Shown piece after piece: positions 1 through 8,889 of a stretch of 64,000 nt of DNA. Source of the DNA: Thermomicrobium sp. CFH 73360 (lineage in GTDB: Bacteria; Chloroflexota; Chloroflexia; Thermomicrobiales; Thermomicrobiaceae); NCBI RefSeq assembly GCF_023806465.1, contig NZ_JAMSLS010000005.1:155302-219301 (forward strand). Reading direction: 5' to 3'. The notes beneath the pieces are model-generated. The model made no database searches and was not told the DNA's origin. It worked only from the letters and a program-made list of their open reading frames with translations. Every line of letters begins with the position of its first letter. The stretch's first letter is position 1. Both the position numbers and the translations under genes were made by a program.

Positions 1-230
1 CTCCTCATGGCCTCGACTTCCGTCATGCGGCAGCGCTCTTCGGCCTAGAGTATCGGCAGCCCCCCAACTGGTCGAGTTTCCGTGCTGCGCTCCGCGCGTC
101 GCTCGAGAGCGACCGTGTTACCGTCATTGAACTCCGGACCGATCGACAGCGTAATTGGCAGCTGCATCAGGAGCTGTGGACAGAGGCACGAGCCACTGTG
201 CGCGCCGCCCTCGCCGAGGATGCACCGTGA
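1..230 (+). CDS. menD: MenD C-terminus (partial at window edge)
   Basis: The reading frame beginning at base 3 is open from the window edge to TGA at 228-230 and encodes about 75 residues. It begins PHGLDFRHAAALFGLEY, which matches the conserved C-terminal part of 2-succinyl-5-enolpyruvyl-6-hydroxy-3-cyclohexene-1-carboxylate synthase, the thiamine-diphosphate enzyme of menaquinone biosynthesis. The identification is reinforced by the next gene, a MenH-like hydrolase, which overlaps it by GTGA; menD-menH is a common gene order. Only the tail is visible, so the active-site domains cannot be checked. Confidence 0.8.
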   Translation, partial: PHGLDFRHAAALFGLEYRQPPNWSSFRAALRASLESDRVTVIELRTDRQRNWQLHQELWTEARATVRAALAEDAP

Positions 231-1060
231 GGGATCCCTGGCAGGTGCAGGGCACACTCGAACTCCGCGGTATCCACTATCACCTTCGCGCCGCGGGCCG
301 CGGTTCGCCGCTCCTGTTGCTCCACGGCTTTACTGGATCGGGCGACACGTGGAGCGACGTGGCCCCAAAGTTCATCGTCCGCGGTTTTCAGCTCCTTGCC
401 CCGGATCTCCTGGGACATGGGGCAAGTGATGCCCCGACAGATGCCAGCCGCTATGTGGTGAGCGAGCAAGTCGCCGACCTCCTCGCACTCCTCGATGCCC
501 TCGCGATCGAGCGAACGGCAGTCCTCGGCTACTCCATGGGCGGACGATTGGCACTCCACCTCGCACTGACCGCACCAGAGCGTGTTTCTCGACTCGTCGT
601 GGAAAGCGCGACACCCGGAATCGCTGATCCCGTTGAGCGCGCCGCTCGCCAGCAAGCTGACGAGGAACTCGCGCGGGCAATCGAGGAGCGCGGCCTTCTC
701 TGGTTCGCCGAGTACTGGGATTCCCTTCCGCTCTTCGCCAGTCGCCACCGCCTACCGGAGAGCGTGCGAAGACGGCTCCGTGCTCAGTGGCTCACGCAAC
801 GGCCACACGGACTGGCCTCGTCGCTCCGCGGCTTCGGCACAGGGACGATGCCGCCAGTCTGGGGGCGCCTCCAGGATCTGCGCTGCCCGGTGCTTGTGCT
901 CGTCGGTGCACTCGATGAGCGGTACGTGGCCATTGGCCGAGCAATGATGTCCCAACTCCCTCATGGAACAATCGTCATCGTGCCGGACGCCGGCCACACC
1001 GTGCACCTTGAGCAACCGGAGCACTTCTTCGTCGCCGTCGAGTCATTCCTGCGCGTGTGA
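227..1060 (+). CDS. menH: MenH-like alpha/beta hydrolase (SHCHC synthase)
   Basis: A 277-residue alpha/beta hydrolase. I chose the GTG at 227 because it overlaps the menD stop as GTGA; the longer ORF from 155 would overlap menD deeply. Visible motifs are the oxyanion segment HGFTGSGDTW, the nucleophile elbow GYSMGGRLAL, a probable acid in VGALDERY and the catalytic His in PDAGHTVHLEQPE. MenH removes pyruvate from SEPHCHC to give SHCHC in menaquinone synthesis. The assignment rests on the fold motifs plus coupling to menD; alone the protein could only be called an alpha/beta hydrolase. Confidence 0.82.
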   Translation: MRDPWQVQGTLELRGIHYHLRAAGRGSPLLLLHGFTGSGDTWSDVAPKFIVRGFQLLAPDLLGHGASDAPTDASRYVVSEQVADLLALLDALAIERTAVLGYSMGGRLALHLALTAPERVSRLVVESATPGIADPVERAARQQADEELARAIEERGLLWFAEYWDSLPLFASRHRLPESVRRRLRAQWLTQRPHGLASSLRGFGTGTMPPVWGRLQDLRCPVLVLVGALDERYVAIGRAMMSQLPHGTIVIVPDAGHTVHLEQPEHFFVAVESFLRV

Positions 1061-1086
1061 CGGCCGCTGCCGAGAGCATCAGGGAA

Positions 1087-2244
1087 TCAATCTCGGGGAG
1101 CAAGTGGGCCCATCCAACAGCAGGTCGTCTCCCGAGGTAGCGTGCCTAGTTCCCGCACGGTATCGGAACGGAGCTCGCGGCGCACAACGCGAAAGCCTGT
1201 CCCTTCGTCGAGCAACAACACAACCACCCCATCATCAAGGAAGTCGAGATCCACAAGTCGTTCGTCCAGAGCCAGTGTTCGCGGTACCGTCCGCGACCGG
1301 AGCTCGACGAGCGCGAGCACGGAAGACGAATCAGCTCGCCACAGCACCACCCAGGCTACCGTACCGCTGCGGTCCACCCGCAACGCCTTCCCACTGGCAC
1401 GCGAGACGAGTCCTGCCTCGAGCCAGACGAGCAAGCTCTCGAGCACGTATCCCGAACGATCCAGAATAGAGAGCACCCCCGACTCGGTGAGGACGTACTG
1501 ATACTCGCCGCGCTCCGCTACCCCGACAACCGGCGAAACCTCCGGCACCCCAAGTGCAATCAGGCGTTGCGGTGGGCTGAGCGTGATCCACCGCCGGATG
1601 ACCCCGTTCGTCGGATCGATCCCCAACAATCCCGAAAACGCGAGCGGCCAACGACCGAAGCGGAGTCGCTCGCACGCAAGCTGCACCTCCCGGCTCGGTT
1701 GCGCGAGCAGCCAACAGCCCGGCACCAACTGCTGCACCCATGGCCTCCAGGCACGCGATTTAAGGTCAAACGCAGTGATCCCGCGCAACTCTTGACCACC
1801 GAAGGACTTTCGCACCATGACAAGGATTGCATCTGTATCCGCCCAGCTCAGCAACGACCAAGGCGAGTCAACCCGACCGTACGGATGTATGCAGCTCAGA
1901 AAGAACCATCCCGGCGGGGAATCGGCTACGATCCACTCGAGTGGCCTTTCAATCGACAGGACGACAAGGCTGCGCTGCAGCACAGCGACCCAACGACCGT
2001 CCGGCGAAGGCGCAACGTCGCAGACCGGATCAGGCGGCAAGCTTCCCCACCACCGTTCACGGCCATCCCGGCTGTCCAGTGCGATGAGCTGGCCAGGGCG
2101 CGCGAGGAACACCACTGTTTCTGGTCTCGGAGCCTGAGCACACCCAACAAGAAAGGCGATCAGGCACAGCAGCCAGCTGCGAAACCAGCCAAGCCGTGAC
2201 CCGAGCCTTGGACACGCGCAGTACCGAGTCGATAGCGTACCCAT
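1087..2244 (-). CDS. Lipoprotein with beta-propeller-like repeats (copy A)
   Basis: A 385-residue protein with an N-terminal hydrophobic segment ending in a lipobox (FLVGC at about residues 31-35), so probably a lipoprotein on the outer face of the membrane. The mature part contains phrases typical of PQQ/WD-like propeller blades, such as GQLIALDSRDGRERWW, CDVAPSPDGRWVAVLQ and VPRTLALDERLVDLDFLDDGVVVLL. No catalytic motif is visible. It is a paralogue of the protein encoded at 2692-3861 on the same strand; shared phrases include VDLDFLDDGVVV versus IGLDFVDDGVVV and CCWMGPLA versus CCWVGPLA at the C-terminus. Function is unknown; a structural or sensing role at the cell surface is an inference. 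The gene converges with menH. Confidence 0.75.
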   Translation of the reverse strand: MGTLSTRYCACPRLGSRLGWFRSWLLCLIAFLVGCAQAPRPETVVFLARPGQLIALDSRDGRERWWGSLPPDPVCDVAPSPDGRWVAVLQRSLVVLSIERPLEWIVADSPPGWFFLSCIHPYGRVDSPWSLLSWADTDAILVMVRKSFGGQELRGITAFDLKSRAWRPWVQQLVPGCWLLAQPSREVQLACERLRFGRWPLAFSGLLGIDPTNGVIRRWITLSPPQRLIALGVPEVSPVVGVAERGEYQYVLTESGVLSILDRSGYVLESLLVWLEAGLVSRASGKALRVDRSGTVAWVVLWRADSSSVLALVELRSRTVPRTLALDERLVDLDFLDDGVVVLLLDEGTGFRVVRRELRSDTVRELGTLPRETTCCWMGPLAPRD

Positions 2245-2691
2245 CTTCGTGTTTCATGACTCGCTGAATCGTTCTCGGTGAGAGTATAGAACCGAATCGT
2301 CACGGCGTTCACCCCGCCTGTGCTCCCAGGGATGAGGCACTAGAGGAACTGTTAGCAGGTGCCCCCTTCGCTGGTCGCCAGAAGTTGAATCTTTGCCCTC
2401 TCATCGATGGTCGCGACACCTCACTCCTACCAACCGGCATCAATACTGGGGTACCCTCTGGACGTCTCTGCTTGGGTCACGTTCGCACGCCCTCTTTGGA
2501 GTCAACCAAGTTATGCGGCGACGGCTGACGATCATCAGGTACAGCATGCTTGCCACGCGCGATCGCAAGATGAGGGACTCATTCAATTCCACGGAGAGAT
2601 TCATTCGCCTGTGTGGCACCGTGTCTGACATCGAAGCGCACTCCAGGAATGCGAGCAGTGTGGTTCGTCATGAGCGCGACTGCTGAGCCAT
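2245..2691. other. Intergenic gap of about 450 bp
   Basis: It lies between the two paralogous lipoprotein genes. Small ORFs occur in several frames but none has a ribosome binding site or recognisable composition. The only signal I can point to is a possible minus-strand promoter near the left edge. Confidence 0.5.
2283..2311 (-). promoter_or_regulatory. Possible sigma-70-type promoter for lipoprotein copy A
   Basis: On the minus strand TATACT (5 of 6 to the -10 consensus) lies 17 bases after TGAACG, a poor -35. It is 39-44 bases upstream of the ATG at 2244. The -10 is convincing; the -35 is weak. Confidence 0.25.
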
Positions 2692-3861
2692 CTACTGCCC
2701 CCCTGATGCTTCCCTCGCAAGCGGCCCCACCCAGCAACACACCTCGTACTCACCCAGTGTCGCGAGGATGCGCTCTGCGCCGGTGCGGAGCTCGCGGCGC
2801 ACAACCTGCCGCTGCCCAGACGCCTGCTCGAGTACCATCACCACGACACCATCGTCAACAAAGTCAAGGCCGATAGCCCGGGCCGGAAGCTCAACGGTCC
2901 GCACCACGCTCCGCGTCCGCAGTTCCAGGAGCGAAACCCGTAAACGATCGTTTTCCTCCGCGAGGACGACCCACGCCGCCGAGCCATCCCGCGTGAGGCG
3001 AAGGGCAATCCCACGCGCTCGTTCCTTGAGACCGGCCTCCCGCCAGACGACCAGCGATGCCGTCTCTCGTGCTATGTCATCTCCGATGAGAAGGACACCT
3101 GACCGCAGGAGGATAAAGAGCACTCCCCGCATTTGCCGAACGGCCACTGGTGGTGCTCCAAGCTCGAGGCCTTGCTGGCGCAGCTCTGGTGGCAAACTGA
3201 GTGGGAGGCGCCGTTGGACGACTCCGTTCAGTCCATCGATCCCAAGGAGACCGACGAGTTCATCTGGTCCGCGGCTGTTGGGTAGTCTCACGCAACGGAT
3301 GTGGAAACCGACCACTGGCTGATCAAGAAGGTCACAGCCAAATGGAACCTCGTGCACCCAGGGACGCCATGACTGTGAGTCGAGCTCAAAGGACGCAAGA
3401 GCCCACACATCCGGATAGGCAACGTTCTTGCGGAGCAGCACGAGCAGCGTCCGCTCATCTGCCCACGCTAAGAGCCTTCCACCTGGCCAGAACCACGCAG
3501 TCGGAGAGATACAGCTTGTATAGAACCACCCCTGCGGCGGCTCGATCACGAGCGGCTCAGTCTGCTCACCAACGGGCAAAAGCACAAGCACGTGGCCTAC
3601 CGCAGCCACCCATTGCCCACTCGGCGAAGGCACAATCTCGCAGACGAATTCCAGCGGGATCGATGTCGCCCAGCGTTCCTCTCCATCCGTTGGATCAAGC
3701 GCAACAAGGTGCCCCGGTCGGATGGCATACAGTACAAGATCGCTCCTCGGATGCTCTCCACAGGTGACCGCCGTCCAGAGGAAGACAACGAGGAAGAAGA
3801 ACCGAGCGGCGATCAGCCACTGCTGACCTTCTTTCCATCGGCTCACGACTGGCAGTCCCAT
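2692..3861 (-). CDS. Lipoprotein-like beta-propeller-like protein (copy B)
   Basis: A 389-residue protein if started at the ATG at 3861, which gives a short basic N-terminus, a hydrophobic helix and a possible lipobox ending in VTC. The open frame extends upstream to 4146, but that extension shows no protein-like composition. The body repeats the phrases seen in copy A: GHLVALDPTDGEERW, IVPSPSGQWVAA, LLGIDGLNGVVQRRLPLSLPP. Length and order agree with copy A along the whole protein, so this is a tandem duplication. A beta-propeller fold is inferred from the repeated phrases. No active site is recognised. Confidence 0.72.
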   Translation of the reverse strand: MGLPVVSRWKEGQQWLIAARFFFLVVFLWTAVTCGEHPRSDLVLYAIRPGHLVALDPTDGEERWATSIPLEFVCEIVPSPSGQWVAAVGHVLVLLPVGEQTEPLVIEPPQGWFYTSCISPTAWFWPGGRLLAWADERTLLVLLRKNVAYPDVWALASFELDSQSWRPWVHEVPFGCDLLDQPVVGFHIRCVRLPNSRGPDELVGLLGIDGLNGVVQRRLPLSLPPELRQQGLELGAPPVAVRQMRGVLFILLRSGVLLIGDDIARETASLVVWREAGLKERARGIALRLTRDGSAAWVVLAEENDRLRVSLLELRTRSVVRTVELPARAIGLDFVDDGVVVMVLEQASGQRQVVRRELRTGAERILATLGEYEVCCWVGPLAREASGGQ

Positions 3862-4227
3862 GGCCGCCCGTGGTGACGAGATCGGATCGGATGCAAGCCA
3901 GTGTACCAAAATGACTGGTCGGTGACGCACGGCAGAAAACCGCGAGTCCCTTGGCTGGGAGACGAGCCCCAACGGCGCGCCTGGGATAGGAACCACCCCC
4001 GCGCACTCGGTCGTCACAACGAGCAGGGAGCCTCCCGTGTCACGGACGCTTCTCACCAACGTAGATGAAAGATGTGTGCATCTTGTCAGCCGCTGCAAGG
4101 TCGCAGGGAAGCAAACACGATCGCACTGAAGTCGGTCAAAGCCCATCAGGACTTGCTTCAGTCACTCGTGAAGAGCCACTTCTCGCGCCGGAAGGCACCA
4201 GGAAACCCAGTCCGCCTCGCTGTCCAC
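3862..4227. other. Intergenic gap of about 370 bp
   Basis: No supported gene. The minus frame is open to 4146 as an upstream extension of copy B, but it lacks a signal peptide and a good ribosome site and is read as untranslated leader. Confidence 0.45.
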
Positions 4228-5076
4228 CTACCCACCCGCGCCAGATCCGGCGGCCGGATCATCCACAGCAGCACGGCCGGTCACTTCCTCGCTAAAGGCG
4301 AGGACAACTTCTAAGAATCCTTCGGGCTGCTCATGATGGATGGCATGCCCGCTTCCCGGGAAGCGCTCGAGGCGTGCATTCGGCAGTAACCGCAACGCTC
4401 GCTGGACCGTATCGTCGTCCAGCACACCACCCAGAAGCGGATCGGCTTGCAGAATCAAGGTTGGCTGGACGATCCGCGGGAGCAGGTCGAGCGGCTCCGG
4501 TTGCCGCCCCTCATCGAGGAGCGCCAAAATGGGGCCATCTGCTGTGCTGCAAAGCCAGAGTGCACTCCGCTGCCAGTCCTCGGGCGTCCCATCTGGATCG
4601 AGTTCGCGCGCCAGTTCGTAAGCCGCCTCGACACCGGCTCGCTTTGCCGCCAGCAATGCTTCGAGCCAGAGCCGCGTCCCCTCACTCGGAGGTGCCAGCG
4701 GAGGATCTTCGAGCACGAGCGCCCGCACGACCATCGGCCATTCGGCAGCCAGAACAAGCGCTACGAGAGCTCCCAGCGAGAACCCGATGGCCACCACGGA
4801 CTTATTCAGCCTCATCGCCGCAAGCAGACGTGCTGCGTCGTCCGCGTAGTCGCGCAAGGTGTAGCCACCTGCCGGCTGAGAACTCCTCCCGTGCCCGCGG
4901 AGATCGAACGCGATCACCCGCGTCTTCGCGGCCAGTCCCGGTACGACTGGGAGCCAAGTCTCCCAGCGATCGTAAAGCCCATGGAGCAGCAGCACCGGCG
5001 GCGCATCGGTCTCCCCTGCTTCGGCGACCCAAAGCCACAGATCGCCGAGAGGCTCCACGCGCTCGCGGATCTCCAT
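4228..5076 (-). CDS. Alpha/beta hydrolase
   Basis: A 282-residue alpha/beta hydrolase. It shows the oxyanion motif HGLYDRWETW, the DLRGHGRSS segment, the nucleophile elbow GFSLGALVAL, a probable acidic residue in LQADPLLGG and the catalytic His in GSGHAIHHEQPE. The C-terminus is a Gly/Ala-rich tail. The start lies 18 bases after the stop of the GerMN lipoprotein gene, suggesting one transcript with it. Substrate cannot be told from sequence; family members include esterases, lactonases and haloperoxidase-like enzymes. No signal peptide is seen, so it is probably cytoplasmic. Confidence 0.8.
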   Translation of the reverse strand: MEIRERVEPLGDLWLWVAEAGETDAPPVLLLHGLYDRWETWLPVVPGLAAKTRVIAFDLRGHGRSSQPAGGYTLRDYADDAARLLAAMRLNKSVVAIGFSLGALVALVLAAEWPMVVRALVLEDPPLAPPSEGTRLWLEALLAAKRAGVEAAYELARELDPDGTPEDWQRSALWLCSTADGPILALLDEGRQPEPLDLLPRIVQPTLILQADPLLGGVLDDDTVQRALRLLPNARLERFPGSGHAIHHEQPEGFLEVVLAFSEEVTGRAAVDDPAAGSGAGG

Positions 5077-5094
5077 CCTCGCGTCCCCCTTGTC

Positions 5095-6015
5095 TCACGG
5101 CTCCAGTCGGAGCGGAATTTCGACGACATTGATCTCGGAACCATCTTTCGCCGAATACTCCCACAGCCGCAGCATCCCATCTGTCGGCTGTGGGACTGAA
5201 AAAGCAATGGTCACATCAAACGAGCCGCGCGTCCCGCTCCCAGATGTCGCCATGGCCGGCTGCTCATACAGTACCGATCCGTCCGCTGTACTCAGGCGGA
5301 CCATGAACATGGCCTCGAACGTGTTCGCCGTCCCCGTCACGCGGAGCGGACTGCGCACCGTCTCACCCGGCCCGGGTGCTTCCGGGAAAATGAGCGGCAG
5401 GAGGTCTTCGAATTCATCGCGCCCCGGCGGCGGTTCGACGATCACTCCTTCGCCACCAATCGCTGGTACCGGCTGACCATCCAACCGGAAGCGGACTGCT
5501 TGGACCGTCGGAAACTGTGTCAGTGTGAAGACCACCTGGGCAACGCGAGCACGCATGGAGAAGGAACCACCACCGCTGGCAAAGTCCGACGAAAGGTCCA
5601 CGGTTGCCACCCCGTCCGCGATCGTCAGCTCGCGCAGCTCCGTCCCAACCGGAATCTCGGTCCTGAAGCCCCACTCCTCCTCGCGGGGAGTCGGTCCAGC
5701 CAAGAGCTCGAGGAGCGCTGCCGTGCCAACAAGCGGCGTTTCCGGAATCGGCCGACGAACGACTGCCAGCTTCTCCCCTCGCAGGAAGTAGACTGCGACG
5801 AGTGTCGCACGGCCCGGTGTTGCCGTCACCTCAGGCGTTCCCACGGAAGTAGTTGATGCAGGCGTTGGCTCGACCGTTGGGGTTGGAGCGACCGTCGGCT
5901 CAGCAGTTGGCGTCGTCGCACTTCCAGCGCCTGGCGTCGGCGTCACCTCAGCCTCACGACAGCCGATCAGGAGTGCACCAGCAGCGAGCCAAATGACGAA
6001 GTTGCGGCGTCGCAT
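5095..6015 (-). CDS. GerMN/Gmad2-type lipoprotein
   Basis: A 306-residue lipoprotein: MRRR, hydrophobic helix and lipobox ending LLIGC at about residues 15-19, followed by a Thr/Pro-rich linker. Residues about 65-190 read as a GerMN domain: the LVAVYFLRGEKLAVVRRPIP start, ALLELLAGPTPREEEWGFRTEIPVG in two parts, and a VATVDLSSDFASGGGS segment. Residues about 205-300 resemble the Gmad2 Ig-like module, with the SPLRVTGTANTFEAMF and TIAFSVPQPTDGMLRLWEYS segments. In endospore formers GerM acts at the envelope; in Chloroflexota the role is unknown. It sits between an LCP protein gene and a hydrolase gene on one strand, consistent with an envelope role. A good SD (GGGAGAAGG) precedes the ATG. Confidence 0.82.
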   Translation of the reverse strand: MRRRNFVIWLAAGALLIGCREAEVTPTPGAGSATTPTAEPTVAPTPTVEPTPASTTSVGTPEVTATPGRATLVAVYFLRGEKLAVVRRPIPETPLVGTAALLELLAGPTPREEEWGFRTEIPVGTELRELTIADGVATVDLSSDFASGGGSFSMRARVAQVVFTLTQFPTVQAVRFRLDGQPVPAIGGEGVIVEPPPGRDEFEDLLPLIFPEAPGPGETVRSPLRVTGTANTFEAMFMVRLSTADGSVLYEQPAMATSGSGTRGSFDVTIAFSVPQPTDGMLRLWEYSAKDGSEINVVEIPLRLEP

Positions 6016-6103
6016 ACCCTCAGTCCCTTCTCCCGAATGCAGTCTGCCGGTACGCTCCCCGGAATTCCTCCGGTGCTCACCAAGCCTACCGCACCGGCGC
6101 CTT

Positions 6104-7228
6104 TCAGCGGGCTCCCGGAGTAGCGTGGAAACGTCGCGTCACCTCAGCACGGATCGCGGGCCAGTCCCCAACGAGGACAGCAGCTCCGCTGGGGAGTGTC
6201 GCGTCCTGGACCATCCCTGCCAACGACGCTGTCTCTATCGGTTCAGGTGAAAGCTCAAGGCCAAGCCGAGCCAATGCCAGGACCTGCCGGAGGCCCAGGT
6301 CGGTTCGCACTGTCTTTCCGAGCGCAGCAAGGAGCTCCGGTGCCCGCCGCAATGCCTCGATGCGGAGCGCCTGCGCCTGGAGTGCGGAGAGCACCTGCTG
6401 CTGGCGCAGCCCGCGAGCCAAATCATTATCGTCGTGCCGTGTCCGCACGTAGGCAAGCGCCCGTGCACCATCAAAACGCTGCAGGCCCGGTGCGAAGTAG
6501 AGCCGCTGATACGTAAAGTCCGCTCCTGGAAACTCGTCGTCCTTGAGCGGTGCCGGCACATCCACCACCACGCCACCGAGCAGGTCGACAATCTGCACGA
6601 AGCCTCGGAAGTCAACCACGGCAAAGGCATCGATGCGAACACCGAAATTGTGCTCGACTGTCCTCATCAAGGTGACCGGCCCACCGGTTCCGTTCGTTTC
6701 CCCGTAGGCATACGCTGCATTGATCCGGTCCCAGCCAACTCCAGGAATCTCAACCAAAAGATCCCGCGGGATAGAGAGCATGACCGCCCGCTTTGCAAGC
6801 GGATCAACCTGCGCCAGGATGATTGCATCGGCGAGCGGCAGAGCCCCCTCGCCCGCACGCTCAAGCGTTGTATCAATCCCAATGAGCAGAAGCGTGATCG
6901 GTTCACTCCCCTCCCAACGTGGGAGCTCTGTTGGCGTTGCTGTCGGTGTCGGCAGATGGATTGTCGTTGGTCGAACCGTTGGGAGCGGTGGACTTGGAGC
7001 CCGCGTCACGAGATCAGTTCGGGGAGCGGGTGTCACGAAAATGGAGCGGTAGGCCTCCTGCGCCGCGAGCCCAAGCCGAACGAGGTACCAACCAGCCGAG
7101 ACGAGAGGAATCAGAGCCAAAAGCGAGAGCATGACAAGGCCAACACGCCACACCGGTCGGCGAGCGCGCACTCCTGGGCGCAGCTCGGATTCCGGCGGAT
7201 GCTCTCCCGCCTCGGATCGATCCCCCAC
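6104..7228 (-). CDS. LytR-CpsA-Psr (LCP) family protein
   Basis: A 374-residue protein with a cytoplasmic N-terminus, one transmembrane helix at about residues 28-50 and an extracytoplasmic LCP domain. Family signatures visible are PITLLLIGIDTTLE, LADAIILAQVDPLAKRAVMLSIPRDLLVEIPG (read in two parts), GWDRINAAYAYGE and GARALAYVRTRHDDNDLARGLRQQQVL. LCP enzymes transfer polyprenyl-pyrophosphate-linked glycopolymers to the cell wall. The conserved Arg of SIPRD and the Asp/Arg set around RTRHDDNDLARG are present. The start is GTG at 7228 after a GAGGTGGAG ribosome site. Its acceptor here is unknown. Confidence 0.88.
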   Translation of the reverse strand: MGDRSEAGEHPPESELRPGVRARRPVWRVGLVMLSLLALIPLVSAGWYLVRLGLAAQEAYRSIFVTPAPRTDLVTRAPSPPLPTVRPTTIHLPTPTATPTELPRWEGSEPITLLLIGIDTTLERAGEGALPLADAIILAQVDPLAKRAVMLSIPRDLLVEIPGVGWDRINAAYAYGETNGTGGPVTLMRTVEHNFGVRIDAFAVVDFRGFVQIVDLLGGVVVDVPAPLKDDEFPGADFTYQRLYFAPGLQRFDGARALAYVRTRHDDNDLARGLRQQQVLSALQAQALRIEALRRAPELLAALGKTVRTDLGLRQVLALARLGLELSPEPIETASLAGMVQDATLPSGAAVLVGDWPAIRAEVTRRFHATPGAR

Positions 7229-7344
7229 GGCTCCACCTCGGGTCGGATCGCCCCGAGTCTACCAGACCACCAACTCAATCGCCTGCTGTCGTATGGCTCA
7301 AGAGCATACTCGCTCGTCACCCACAGCGAGCGACAAACTGGCTT

Positions 7345-8700
7345 TCAGCCGAAGAGGACCTCCTGCTCGTGCGGATCGCTCGTCGCGATCCCCAGTGCCT
7401 CACGCGCCGCCGCGACCATCCCGAGTGAGCCAGTGACCAGCACGAGATCGTCCGACGCGGCCCGCGCGAGCGCCTCTGCGAGCGCTTCTGATACGGAGCG
7501 GAAGGCCTTCGCCTCCCCTCCAGGTACAAGACTCTTCCAAGCCTCCATCAGTCGCTCAGCCGTTGCCGCACGTGGTGCGAACCCCTCGACGGCGAAACAT
7601 GTGTTGGCCAGGGGCGCAAGCGCACCGACGATCCGCTCGATCTCCTTGTCCCGAAGGACTCCAAGTACCAACCAGAGGCGGTTCCAGCGGAATGCCTCGC
7701 ACACAGCTTGGGCAAGTCGTTGCGCCGACTCGCGGTTGTGCGCCCCGTCCACCACAATCAGCGGTCGCTCACGCAGCACCTCGAGTCGCCCCGGCCAGGA
7801 GACACTGGCAAGCCCCAGGCGCACAGCCTCCTCTGACGCCGCGATTCCGGCCTCCGCAAGCCAGGGCAACGTGGCGAGCGCGACGCCTGCGTTCTCTACC
7901 TGGTGCGCACCGCATAACGCCACGGCGAGTCCCGCGAGCTCCAGTCCAGGACAGCGGAAGACAAAGTCCTGCCAGCTCCCCTCCACCTGCCACTCCCGCC
8001 CTCCGAGCCACAGCGGTGCAGCACGCTCCCGTGCGACTGCCTCAATCACCGCTGCAGCGTCCGGCTCCTGGGGAGACGATACGACTGGTCGTCCCGGTTT
8101 GACGATACCCGCCTTCTCACGTGCGATCGCATCGAGTGTCGACCCCAGGATTGCCATGTGGTCGTAACCGATCCGAGTGATCGCGGCCACGTCCGGCAGG
8201 ATCACGTTTGTCGCATCCAGCCGTCCGCCAAGCCCTACTTCAATGACTGCCACGTCGACCGTGGCACGCGCGAACGCCAGGAAGGCAAGGACCGTTACCA
8301 GCTCGAAGGCCGTCGCAGGGCCCCAGGCCGGTCGCTCTGCTTGGAGGGCTGCATCGACCGCCGCAAGCTCTGCCATCAGCTGGCCAAACGTTTCAGGCGC
8401 GATCGGCTGGCTATCAATCTGAACACGTTCACGCAGCGTGTGCAGGTGCGGTGACGTGTACAGCCCGACCCGATAGCCCGCCGTGCGCAGCACTGCTGCG
8501 AGCATGGCTGCCGTTGAGCCCTTCCCTTTCGTCCCAGCAATGTGCACACTGCGGTAGTGCTGCTGGGGATGCCCGAGCGCCGCACAGAGCCACGCAGTCC
8601 GCTGCAGCCCAATCCCCTCATCGGCGAACGGGTTCGCGACAAAGCCACGGTCATACCCAGCGCGGTCACGCAGGAAACGGAGCGCCTCGATATAGTCCAC
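7345..8700 (-). CDS. folC: Bifunctional folylpolyglutamate/dihydrofolate synthase
   Basis: A 451-residue Mur-ligase-type enzyme that adds glutamate to dihydropteroate or folate. Motifs are the P-loop AGTKGKGSTAAMLAAVL at about residues 53-70, GLYTSPHLHTLRERVQ, the DVAVIEVGLGGRLDATN segment, ITRIGYDHMAILGSTLDAIAREKAG (Mur-ligase Mg and carbamyl-lysine region, read in parts) and VVDGAHN near the C-terminal domain. The start is GTG at 8700 preceded by GGAGAGGGAAG. It begins a minus-strand run with the LCP and GerMN genes and is divergent from pyrE. Confidence 0.93.
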   Translation of the reverse strand: MDYIEALRFLRDRAGYDRGFVANPFADEGIGLQRTAWLCAALGHPQQHYRSVHIAGTKGKGSTAAMLAAVLRTAGYRVGLYTSPHLHTLRERVQIDSQPIAPETFGQLMAELAAVDAALQAERPAWGPATAFELVTVLAFLAFARATVDVAVIEVGLGGRLDATNVILPDVAAITRIGYDHMAILGSTLDAIAREKAGIVKPGRPVVSSPQEPDAAAVIEAVARERAAPLWLGGREWQVEGSWQDFVFRCPGLELAGLAVALCGAHQVENAGVALATLPWLAEAGIAASEEAVRLGLASVSWPGRLEVLRERPLIVVDGAHNRESAQRLAQAVCEAFRWNRLWLVLGVLRDKEIERIVGALAPLANTCFAVEGFAPRAATAERLMEAWKSLVPGGEAKAFRSVSEALAEALARAASDDLVLVTGSLGMVAAAREALGIATSDPHEQEVLFG

Positions 8701-8889
8701 CTATCTTCCCTCTCCGGTTTATACTTCCAGCCACATGTCAGGTGTGTCGGGTGAATGGGTGTTCGCTCGACCTCCCGCGACCAGCCAGACGAGCACCGAG
8801 GCCGAGTGTAGCGGCCAGCAGCGAGCGTGCGCTCGCCACGCTGCTCGCCAATGCACGCACAGCCTGACCATCATGGAGGTGGGAGAACC

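Noticed and set aside
12..429. Short ORFs overlapping menD/menH in other frames
   Set aside because: The menD frame at base 3 and the menH frame explain the region; the others are shadows.
3862..4146. Long N-terminal extension of lipoprotein copy B
   Set aside because: The extension precedes a good signal-peptide start and shows no homology to copy A, whose protein begins with the signal peptide.
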